42,524 bases of DNA, taken from positions 2,794 through 45,317 of the forward strand of contig NZ_FNWV01000002.1 of NCBI RefSeq assembly GCF_900108555.1. The letters run 5' to 3'. The translations under genes and the position numbers were made by a program. The DNA comes from Ruminococcus flavefaciens (GTDB lineage: Bacteria; Bacillota; Clostridia; Oscillospirales; Ruminococcaceae). The notes beneath the pieces were generated by a model. The model was not told the origin of the DNA. It was given only the letters and a program-made list of their open reading frames with translations, and made no database searches. This document shows, in pieces, positions 14,061-20,888 of this stretch (position 1 is the stretch's first letter; the number at the start of each line of letters is the position of its first letter).

Positions 14061-15503
14061 ATGGAAAAAGGAGGACTGCTTCCGTCACTTGACGACAGCA
14101 TCAAGGAGATACGCCGTATTTCGGGCGGCTCGTCGGACTTGCTCATAAATCGTTTCGTTACAGGCGGCATACACTGCGCACTGCTCTGCTGTGAGGGCAT
14201 GGTGTCCACATCGGTCATAACCGAGCTCATATTCGAGCCAATAACCGATATACCGCAGCAAAAGGACTCCCACGGACTGTTCCACTATATAAACGAGCAG
14301 CTTCTGCTGTCCACGGACAGACCGCAGGTCAAAGACTATGATACCCTTTTTAAGCTTGTTAATTCGGGATTTGCGGTGCTTATCGCCGAGGGTGTTGACT
14401 TCGGACTTGCTTTCGGAGTGCAGGGCTATAATTCACGCGGAGTGCAGGAGCCATCAGGCGAGGGGAATATCATGGGAGCCCATGAGGGCTTCACGGAGAC
14501 TATCCGCACAAATATGTCGCAGATACGGCGTAGACTGAAAAGTCCCGAGCTGGTCATGGAGCTGTTCACCAAAGGTGAAAAGAGCCGCACCGACCTTTGC
14601 TTCTGCTATATGAAAGACCGTGTGCCGAAATCGCTCATGGAAAAGGTCCGCCGCTCACTTGATGATGTTGAGCTCGAAGCCATACTGACAACGGGATATC
14701 TGCGCCCTTTTGTTGAAAACGGCAGCTTCGAGATATTCGACTCCACAGGTACTACCGAACGTCCCGATGTGCTGTGTTCAAAGCTTATCGAGGGCAGGGT
14801 AGCCCTGCTTGTGGACGGAGTCCCCTATGCAATAGTTATACCGCGGCTGTTCTGCGAGAGCTTTCAGACACTTGATGATTACGCCTATAAGCCGTACTAC
14901 GCGGTATTTATCCGTTGGCTGAAATATGCGGCGTTTCTTGCGGCAGTACTGCTGCCGTCCTTTTATGTGGCGATAGTGATGTATCACCCCGAATTACTGA
15001 ACAGTACGCTGTTCATGCTCCTTGTTGAAGCCGAGAAAAAAGCACCGCTGTCCATTTTGACAGAGACACTTTTCGTTCTGCTCATGTATGAGATAATAAG
15101 AGAGGCAGGAGTAAGGCTGCCTAAGCCCGTGGGCGGAGCAGTCAGCATAATAAGCGGACTTATCATCGGTGATGCGGCAGTTAATTCGGGACTTGTCAGC
15201 ACTCCTCTGCTTACCATGACTGCACTTTCTGTGCTTGGCGGACTTGTAGTGCCCGAGTTTAATCCGCAGGTGACGGTGCTGAGGTTCATCTTTGTGATAG
15301 TCGGCGGAATACTGGGACTTTTCGGCATAAGTCTCCTTGCCTGTGCGGTGCTTGTGAATATATGTGCAACTGAGGATTACGGCTTCCCGTATACAGCTCC
15401 GCTGTCACCGTTCAAAAGAAAAGGCATGGGTGACACAGCTGTGCGTATGGGTATGAAGAAAATGCAAAGCCGCGGCTTTACTGTGGAGGAATACCATGAA
15501 TAG
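14061..15503 (+). CDS. Spore germination protein, GerA family (A subunit)
   Basis: A 480-residue GerA/GerKA-type protein. The N-terminal soluble half (about 1-280) contains ISGGSSDLLINRF and GRVALLVDGVPYA. The C-terminal half has about five membrane helices, with RLPKPVGGAVSIISGLIIGDAAVNSGLVS between them, a family hallmark. GerA proteins with GerB and GerC form the nutrient-sensing germinant receptor in the spore inner membrane. ATG at 14061 follows GAGGTGAG. The stop overlaps the next gene by 8 bases. Confidence 0.92.
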   Translation: MEKGGLLPSLDDSIKEIRRISGGSSDLLINRFVTGGIHCALLCCEGMVSTSVITELIFEPITDIPQQKDSHGLFHYINEQLLLSTDRPQVKDYDTLFKLVNSGFAVLIAEGVDFGLAFGVQGYNSRGVQEPSGEGNIMGAHEGFTETIRTNMSQIRRRLKSPELVMELFTKGEKSRTDLCFCYMKDRVPKSLMEKVRRSLDDVELEAILTTGYLRPFVENGSFEIFDSTGTTERPDVLCSKLIEGRVALLVDGVPYAIVIPRLFCESFQTLDDYAYKPYYAVFIRWLKYAAFLAAVLLPSFYVAIVMYHPELLNSTLFMLLVEAEKKAPLSILTETLFVLLMYEIIREAGVRLPKPVGGAVSIISGLIIGDAAVNSGLVSTPLLTMTALSVLGGLVVPEFNPQVTVLRFIFVIVGGILGLFGISLLACAVLVNICATEDYGFPYTAPLSPFKRKGMGDTAVRMGMKKMQSRGFTVEEYHE

Positions 15504-16467
15504 CATCTCAAAAAGCCAGCTGGCTGCACTTCTGCTCATAGCGGATATGTTCGAGCTCTTCTGCTTCAGCGGCAATATGTCTCTTCAAACATTATACGGA
15601 GTTCTTGCAGGCATAGCCTTGCAGCTGCTTGCTGCACTGGTCCTTGCGGCAAAGGGGACGGAACTGAAAAAATGTGCTGCTGTTTTTTATCTGGCATATA
15701 CGGTATTTTTCGGCGGCACACTGTTTTCTGCACTCTGGCGGACAAGCGGTGCTGTATATATACCGTCCGAAAGTGGCAGCGGAGTCAGTGGACGGCTTTT
15801 AACAGCAGGACTTATCGCGCTTGTGTGTCTTTACAGCTCGTCAACGGGGATAAAGCCTGTTGCGAGAGCCGCGGTGATCGCAGCAGCGGCAGGAATACTC
15901 TGTCTGGGGATAGATTTTATAAGTGCGGTATTAAATGCCGAATGGGGAAATATAACTGTTCCCGAAAAGAGAGGCTTATTTTACGAAATAGCAAGAGGAG
16001 CAGCTCTCAGCGGAAGCCTCGGAAGTCTTGTGGTACTTTCGGGAGCTGTAAAAGGGGAGCGTTCAAAGGCTTTTGTGTGGTATTTTGCTGCAAAAGCGAT
16101 AGTATCGGCTGTATTGATACTGACTGTGCTTGCGGTGTCAGGCGGAATAATGTCCGTAACGCCTTTTCCTGTTATAACTGCGGCACAGCTCTCGCAGCCT
16201 TTTGACGCACAGCGCATAGACGCGCTGTTTCTTGTGATATTTGCGGTGTTTGCAGTCTTTTCTGCGGCATTGCAGGTAATGACAGGTGCATATCTCATCA
16301 AGCAGATTTTTCCGCGGTTTGTGCGGTGGAGGAGCAGCATGGTCATCGTGTTTATCATAGGTGCTGCACTGATGATATCGGGACGGGAGCTTCTTCCCGT
16401 ACGCGCCTGCGCGGCAGCTGCCGCGCTGATCTTCGCGCCTCTTGGCGCGAAAAAATCCGCTGCATAA
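15496..16467 (+). CDS. Endospore germination permease, GerB-like
   Basis: A 323-residue, strongly hydrophobic protein with about nine to ten membrane helices, starting inside the end of the gerA-type gene. It starts with KSQLAAL and ends with a short basic tail, as in the GerB (APC-type) spore permeases, but is about 40 residues shorter than usual and poorly conserved by eye. The call therefore rests on topology and linkage. GerB forms the germinant-binding transporter-like subunit. No full GerC follows; a short GerC-like lipoprotein lies 1.8 kb downstream. The stop codon lies in the loop of a hairpin that serves as a terminator for tadA on the other strand. Confidence 0.78.
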   Translation: MNSISKSQLAALLLIADMFELFCFSGNMSLQTLYGVLAGIALQLLAALVLAAKGTELKKCAAVFYLAYTVFFGGTLFSALWRTSGAVYIPSESGSGVSGRLLTAGLIALVCLYSSSTGIKPVARAAVIAAAAGILCLGIDFISAVLNAEWGNITVPEKRGLFYEIARGAALSGSLGSLVVLSGAVKGERSKAFVWYFAAKAIVSAVLILTVLAVSGGIMSVTPFPVITAAQLSQPFDAQRIDALFLVIFAVFAVFSAALQVMTGAYLIKQIFPRFVRWRSSMVIVFIIGAALMISGRELLPVRACAAAAALIFAPLGAKKSAA

Positions 16468-16476
16468 AGCAGCGGA
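16450..16476 (-). terminator. Minus-strand terminator of tadA overlapping the end of gerB
   Basis: Minus-strand TCCGCTGC / GCAGCGGA hairpin with loop TTTAT and then six T (16455-16450). It is embedded in the last codons and stop of the gerB-like gene. Confidence 0.7.
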
Positions 16477-16486
16477 CAGGCGCGTA

Positions 16487-16948
16487 TCAATTGCGTTTTT
16501 TTTTAATTCTGAGATGTCGGAAGAAATCCGAAAGGATATCGGCACATTCCTTTTCCATTATGCCCCCTGTGACTTCGGGGCGGTAATTGTACGGAAGCTC
16601 AAACATTTTCTGTACAGATACGGCAGAGCCGCTTTTAACATCGTATGCACCGAAGTAAACATTATCTATCCTTGAGTTGATGATAGCTCCGCAGCACATG
16701 GGACAGGGTTCGAGAGTAACGTAGATAGCACAGTCGGGGAGCCGCCAGCCGCCAAGCTTTTTGCAGGCAGCGTCGATAGCGATGATCTCCGCATGAGCAA
16801 GGGCGTTCTTTGCGGTCTCACGCATATTTCTGCCCTCGCCGACTATTTCTCCCGTAGTCTTTTTGACTACCACAGCTCCTACGGGGACTTCGCCCTCATC
16901 AAAAGCCATTTGAGCGAGTTCAAGTGCTCGCTGCATATATTTTTCCAT
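16487..16948 (-). CDS. tadA: tRNA-specific adenosine deaminase
   Basis: A 153-residue TadA with both zinc motifs: HAE at 52-54 and PCPMC at 81-85 (TLEPCPMCCGAI), plus EVPVGAVVV near 20-28. It deaminates A34 of tRNA-Arg(ACG) to inosine. ATG at 16948 follows AGGTGG; a GTG three codons upstream overlaps that site and is less likely. It follows the CPBP-like gene by 9 bases and is probably co-transcribed with it. Confidence 0.95.
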   Translation of the reverse strand: MEKYMQRALELAQMAFDEGEVPVGAVVVKKTTGEIVGEGRNMRETAKNALAHAEIIAIDAACKKLGGWRLPDCAIYVTLEPCPMCCGAIINSRIDNVYFGAYDVKSGSAVSVQKMFELPYNYRPEVTGGIMEKECADILSDFFRHLRIKKKRN

Positions 16949-16957
16949 TAGATCCAC

Positions 16958-18121
16958 CTAAAAGAACATTTTTATAAGAGCCGCCAGCAGACAAAGGCAT
17001 ATGATAGCAGGCAGGGGGAAGCTCTTGCAGGCTATGGCAAGACGCTGAGTGACGGAATATTTTGACGTGAATTCAGCGATATGATGCTCATGCTTTTTGC
17101 GCTTGAAAAGATATATCAGCATGATGCCTGCTGCTCCTATAACGAATACAACGAGCATGAAGGTATTGCGCTTGAGGAATATCTTATCAGGAGAGCTGTC
17201 CTCCAGCAGTACAAGTGCGAGCCTGTACATCTTGAAGCATATCTGCACGAAAATGGCTGTTATGATAGTTCCGCTTCGGAGCATACCTACAGATGCTATT
17301 GCTGAGATGAGAATAGCGGCAGGAAGCTCGCGGAAATCCTGTACAAGAAGTCCCGACATAGCTGATGTTATAACGATAGCGAATATATCTCCGAATTGCC
17401 TCAGAGCGTTGAAAACAGCTCCGCGGAAGAAAAGTTCGTATATCACGGATATGATAACGATATCAAAGATGATATACACTATGAACTGGTTCTGGTTCCA
17501 CACATTTACATCAGCGTTTATTGAGCGGAAATAGTTGAATACCAGCATCGTTCGGTTGGTGTAAATATTTGGCAGACAGCTTACCGTACTTACTGCCATT
17601 GTCATACAGATAGTACCCAGCATATCAGATGCGTGGTTAAGTGTGCTCATATATTCGAGCCGCGGCGGCATCCTGAGCTTTTTATGGATATACATTGCAG
17701 GGACAAATACTTTGACAAAGGATATGACGATAAGAGCAGTTATTACCTGTACGCTTCCGCCGTAAAGTCCTGAACTGAAAAAGGAAGTGTGCAGGTCAAA
17801 GCCGAGAAGATCAATAACCGATATGACGAGTTTACTGATGATATTATCTATAAGTATCCACATCAGCATAGCAATGCCGATGATGTTCATTACTCTGCCT
17901 ATGCAGTCGCGCTCTGCTTTGGAAGCGGATCTGTTTTCAAATCCTTTTCCTTCAACAAAAACACTTTCCCTGCGGTCAAGTTCAAAATTGAAGGCATATG
18001 GATTATCTTTATCTTTTCGCCATTTTTTAAAATTATCGTTATAGGTCTGATTTTGTGTAGAATAGTCAAATTGATCGACAACACTTATTATGGTATTACC
18101 TGAGGTGTCAGTGAGTTTCAT
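16958..18121 (-). CDS. Degenerate CPBP-family membrane protein
   Basis: A 387-residue membrane protein with a soluble N-terminal region (1-~75) and about eight helices. Residues 228-234 (YELFFRG) match the CPBP (CAAX-type) protease motif EExxFRG, but the first glutamate is Tyr. The later FxxxH histidine site reads SGLLVQD and the third-motif region also lacks its histidine. The protein therefore looks like a catalytically dead relative; other CPBP proteins act in bacteriocin immunity or protein processing. GGAGGTGA gives a convincing start at 18121. tadA is downstream in the same unit. Confidence 0.72.
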   Translation of the reverse strand: MKLTDTSGNTIISVVDQFDYSTQNQTYNDNFKKWRKDKDNPYAFNFELDRRESVFVEGKGFENRSASKAERDCIGRVMNIIGIAMLMWILIDNIISKLVISVIDLLGFDLHTSFFSSGLYGGSVQVITALIVISFVKVFVPAMYIHKKLRMPPRLEYMSTLNHASDMLGTICMTMAVSTVSCLPNIYTNRTMLVFNYFRSINADVNVWNQNQFIVYIIFDIVIISVIYELFFRGAVFNALRQFGDIFAIVITSAMSGLLVQDFRELPAAILISAIASVGMLRSGTIITAIFVQICFKMYRLALVLLEDSSPDKIFLKRNTFMLVVFVIGAAGIMLIYLFKRKKHEHHIAEFTSKYSVTQRLAIACKSFPLPAIICLCLLAALIKMFF

Positions 18122-18227
18122 TGGCTCACCTCCTACAATTTCTCATTATAATAGTATCATATTTCAGCAGAGACAGTGTTGATATTTTAGATTGATAATT
18201 TAAACAATCTATGAATAAGGAGAGAAA

Positions 18228-18758
18228 ATGAAGAAACCTATTTTGCTTTTGCCAGCGTTATTATTCGTTTTTTTAACAGGTTGTGCATCGGGGAAGATAC
18301 ACGAGAAGAGCTATCTCAGAGCAGCTGCTGTATCAGGAGAAAACGGACGGGATCTTGTGCTCGCTTTCTTTGACGATGATACAGCTGTCGAAGCGTCAGG
18401 CGGGGATATGCGTGACGCTTTGAAAGCTGCCGCATTTAAGACAGGAAAGCCTGTTTTTACGGGATATACCGAGCTTATAATAACAGACGGTTCAGAGAGC
18501 AGGGAAAGACTCGTTCATATACTGAACGATTGGAAAGTATCGCCGTCATGTCTGGTCGTATATTGTGGCAATGGTGGAGAACTGCTGAAAGAAAGGGATA
18601 CTGAAAAACTTATCGGTGCTGCGAAGCAGGCTGTAGAGCAGGGGGATGCTCCCGAATGTGATATTATCACAGTACTTGGAAAGCTCTGCATCGGTCATAC
18701 CGCTGAGATCGCCGAGCTGTATCCTGACGGCACAGCAGGCAGTCATATTATATATTAG
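18228..18758 (+). CDS. Short lipoprotein resembling the GerC N-terminal domain
   Basis: A 176-residue protein with a lipoprotein signal peptide and lipobox LTGC (Cys19). The mature part has KSYLRAAAV, then FKTGKPVFTGYTELIITD and a helix with SPSCLVVYCG. This matches the early GerC pattern of a strand, then TGK-VF-GH---ivi, then a helix. GerC proteins are about 370 residues, so this lacks the C-terminal two thirds. It may be a reduced third subunit for the gerA/gerB pair, from which it is separated by tadA and the CPBP-like gene on the other strand. AAGGAG precedes the ATG. It overlaps the DUF6472 gene tail-to-tail by 4 bases. Confidence 0.6.
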   Translation: MKKPILLLPALLFVFLTGCASGKIHEKSYLRAAAVSGENGRDLVLAFFDDDTAVEASGGDMRDALKAAAFKTGKPVFTGYTELIITDGSESRERLVHILNDWKVSPSCLVVYCGNGGELLKERDTEKLIGAAKQAVEQGDAPECDIITVLGKLCIGHTAEIAELYPDGTAGSHIIY

Positions 18759-18946
18759 TTCTGATGTCTTACTACGCCGTACTCATCATCGAGACGGTAG
18801 TAGGGACATGAGTAATTAGTGCCCTGTAAGAAGCGATACATCTCGTCCTCATCGAGATTTATCATACAAACGTAGCAGTCATAGTCATCATCGTAGACAT
18901 AGTTTGTACAGGTCTCACAGTTGGTAGCTTTTTTCTTCTTTTCCAT
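18755..18946 (-). CDS. DUF6472 small cysteine-rich protein
   Basis: A 63-residue protein with CETCTNYVYDDDYDCYVC, then LDEDEMYRFL and SCPYYRLDDEYGVV. This is a compact Cys-rich pattern seen in many clostridia (DUF6472 by memory), presumably metal binding; function unknown. Its ribosome-binding site GGAGG lies within the last codons of tsaD, so it is translationally coupled to tsaD. Confidence 0.82.
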   Translation of the reverse strand: MEKKKKATNCETCTNYVYDDDYDCYVCMINLDEDEMYRFLQGTNYSCPYYRLDDEYGVVRHQN

Positions 18947-18949
18947 GTT

Positions 18950-19960
18950 TTATATATCCTCCATGGAAAGAGTAGCTATGGCATTGAGGCTTTCGTCTGC
19001 GGTTATTCCTGCAAGCAGGTTGTAGCTGCCCTGACAGGCTATCATCGCACCGTTATCGCCGCAGAGCTTTTTCTCGGGCATATAGAACTCAAAGCCACGT
19101 TCTGCACAGGCTTCCGACAGTGCTGCACGTACTCCCGTATTTGCGGAAACACCGCCGGCAAGAGCCACTTTTTTATATCCAAGGGCTTCTGCCGCATGGA
19201 TAGTCTTGTCTGTGAGTATTTCGGAAATAGTCTTTTGCAGACTTGCGGCAAGGTCATCACGATTTATTTCCGTACCTTTCTGCTCAGCGTTGTGGAGCAG
19301 ATTGATGACGTTTGTCTTTAGTCCCGAAAAGCTGAAATCAAACTCACTTCCAGCAACAGCAGGGTGAGGGAGTTTGAATGAAGCAGAGTCGCCGTTTTTT
19401 GCGGCGTTGTCTATGTGTACTCCGCCCGGATAAGGAAATCCCATAGCTCTTGCGCACTTATCGAAACATTCTCCTGCTGCATCATCGTGAGTCCTGCCGA
19501 CTACGCGGAATTTGGTATAGCTGAGGACTTCAATGATGTGGCTGTGTCCGCCGCTTGCCACAAGGCAGAGATAAGGTGGTTCAAGGTCGGGGAATGTAAG
19601 ATAATTCGTAGCGATATGACCTGCAATGTGATGCACGGGGATAAGCGGCTTTCCGCAGGACATAGCCAGAGCCTTTGCAAAGCTAACTCCCACAAGGAGT
19701 GCGCCTATAAGTCCGGGGGCATATGTAACTGCGATACCGTCAAGGTCGTCAAGACTGACATTTGCATCATCAAGAGACTTTCGGACCACTCCGAGGATAT
19801 TCTCGCAGTGCCGTCGTGAGGCTATCTCGGGGACTACTCCGCCGTACTTCTTGTGCTCCTCTATCTGTGTGGATATGACAGAGGAGAGTATCTCGCGGCA
19901 GTCCCTGACTACGCTTGCGGCGGTCTCGTCGCAGGAGCTTTCAATTCCAAGTATAAGCAT
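18950..19960 (-). CDS. tsaD: tRNA threonylcarbamoyladenosine synthase subunit TsaD
   Basis: A 336-residue TsaD (Gcp/YgjD) with LGIESSCDETAASVV at the N-terminus and the metal-binding HHIAGH (110-115, His111 and His115). The phosphate-region ASGGHSHI and DDAAGECFDK follow, then LAGGVSANTGVR and GDNGAMIA near the end. With TsaB, TsaE and TsaC it makes t6A37 in ANN-decoding tRNAs. The frame stays open for 67 codons upstream through repeat sequence, but ATG at 19960 gives the family start. rimI lies 244 bases upstream; tsaB, usual in this neighbourhood, is not seen. Confidence 0.95.
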   Translation of the reverse strand: MLILGIESSCDETAASVVRDCREILSSVISTQIEEHKKYGGVVPEIASRRHCENILGVVRKSLDDANVSLDDLDGIAVTYAPGLIGALLVGVSFAKALAMSCGKPLIPVHHIAGHIATNYLTFPDLEPPYLCLVASGGHSHIIEVLSYTKFRVVGRTHDDAAGECFDKCARAMGFPYPGGVHIDNAAKNGDSASFKLPHPAVAGSEFDFSFSGLKTNVINLLHNAEQKGTEINRDDLAASLQKTISEILTDKTIHAAEALGYKKVALAGGVSANTGVRAALSEACAERGFEFYMPEKKLCGDNGAMIACQGSYNLLAGITADESLNAIATLSMEDI

Positions 19961-20015
19961 ACTATATCTTCTTTCATTTATTAATACGGCATTTGCCGTT
20001 AAATATGTGCTTTTT

Positions 20016-20190
20016 GCGGAACGCCGAGGCAGCGTTCCCTGCATTGCGTCATTATAGTCCGTCAATGATCGTAAAACTCTAAATGACGTTCTGTAGTGGA
20101 GCCCGCCCTCGGGCTCCCGATCGCTGTAATATTGTCTTTTTTGCAAGACGTATGGAACCATATACGGAACGTCGAGGACGCCGTCCCCTG
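20016..20190. repeat. Three palindromic repeats between rimI and tsaD
   Basis: GCGGAACGCCGAGGCAGCG plus TTCCCT (20016-20040), GGAGCCC-GCCCTC-GGGCTCC (20098-20117) and ACGGAACGTCGAGGACGCCG plus TCCCC (20163-20189). The first and third match the unit at 13907-13992. A TTAGCTCTTAGTTCTAAGC stretch follows at 20193-20211. The whole gap is repeat-derived. Confidence 0.7.
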
Positions 20191-20204
20191 CTTAGCTCTT
20201 AGTT

Positions 20205-20654
20205 CTAAGCTCTGTTTAGCACCATAACGTCCGCGTCCTCAACGGGATCGTGGTAAAACCTTTTTCTTACGCCTGCCTTTACAAAGCCGAAGCTTTCGTA
20301 CAAAGAGATCGCGGCGATATTTGAGCATCTCACCTCAAGGGCTATATTCTCAACATCTTCGGGGATCATAGCTAAAAAAGTTTCCATCAGCATACGTGCA
20401 ACGCCCATGCGGCGGTATTCCGGAGCAGTAGCCACTGTGAGTATCTCGCCCGTATCTGCGGCAGTGAAGCCTGCTATAAGACCTGCAATGCAGTCGCCGT
20501 CATATGCGGCAAGTACAATGCCGCCCGACTTGGCAGCTTCCGAACGGAAGTCCTCGGCAGACCAGCCCTCCGAACCTACACACAGCTTGTCAAGAGCGGA
20601 AAGCTCATCGTAATTTAATTGAAAATTGAGAATTGAGAATTGAGAATTATTCAT
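20205..20654 (-). CDS. rimI: RimI-type ribosomal-protein-alanine N-acetyltransferase
   Basis: A 149-residue GNAT protein. LTVATAPEYRRMGVARMLMETFL is the acetyl-CoA site, LEVRCSNIAAISLYESFGFVKAGVRKRFY is the RimI signature, and the end is DADVMVLN. RimI acetylates the N-terminus of ribosomal protein S18 and is often next to tsaB and tsaD; tsaD follows here. AGGTGAG supports the ATG at 20654. Codons 2 to about 14 (NNSQFSILNFQLN) come from a dispersed GAGAATT repeat and are not part of the family, so the repeat has been captured as the N-terminus. The conserved domain begins near DELSALDKL. Confidence 0.88.
   Translation of the reverse strand: MNNSQFSILNFQLNYDELSALDKLCVGSEGWSAEDFRSEAAKSGGIVLAAYDGDCIAGLIAGFTAADTGEILTVATAPEYRRMGVARMLMETFLAMIPEDVENIALEVRCSNIAAISLYESFGFVKAGVRKRFYHDPVEDADVMVLNRA
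20617..20649. repeat. GAGAATT tandem-type repeat inside the start of rimI
   Basis: Successive units of AATTGA(A/G)A over 33 bases. They resemble the TTGAGAGT repeats at 11618 and 28640 but with a different unit. Here they are read in frame as the first codons of rimI. Confidence 0.7.
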
Positions 20655-20738
20655 CGGTTCTCACCTTTTTATGTATATTCTTTATTGCGGACGAATAACA
20701 TTCGTTCGGCAATATCTGAAAAATTACAAATGACCAAT

Positions 20739-20864
20739 TGTAGGGGCTGCCTTTGGCGGCCCGTCTTAATTTCATAGGAACCTGCGGACGCCCAAAGGGC
20801 GCCCCTACAGCGAGTTTGCTATATTTGCATCGTGATCTGCGGACTGCCAAAGGCAGCCCCTACA
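20739..20864. repeat. 126-bp element with perfect 18-bp terminal inverted repeats
   Basis: TGTAGGGGCTGCCTTTGG at 20739-20756 is the exact reverse complement of 20847-20864. Inside is a second related hairpin, GGGCGCCCCTACA with ACGCCCAAAGGGCG. It is followed by GGCTAATGGCTAAAGGCTAA, which also borders other copies. It is non-coding and lies after the end of polA. Confidence 0.78.
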
Positions 20865-20888
20865 GGCTAATGGCTAAAGGCTAAGGGC

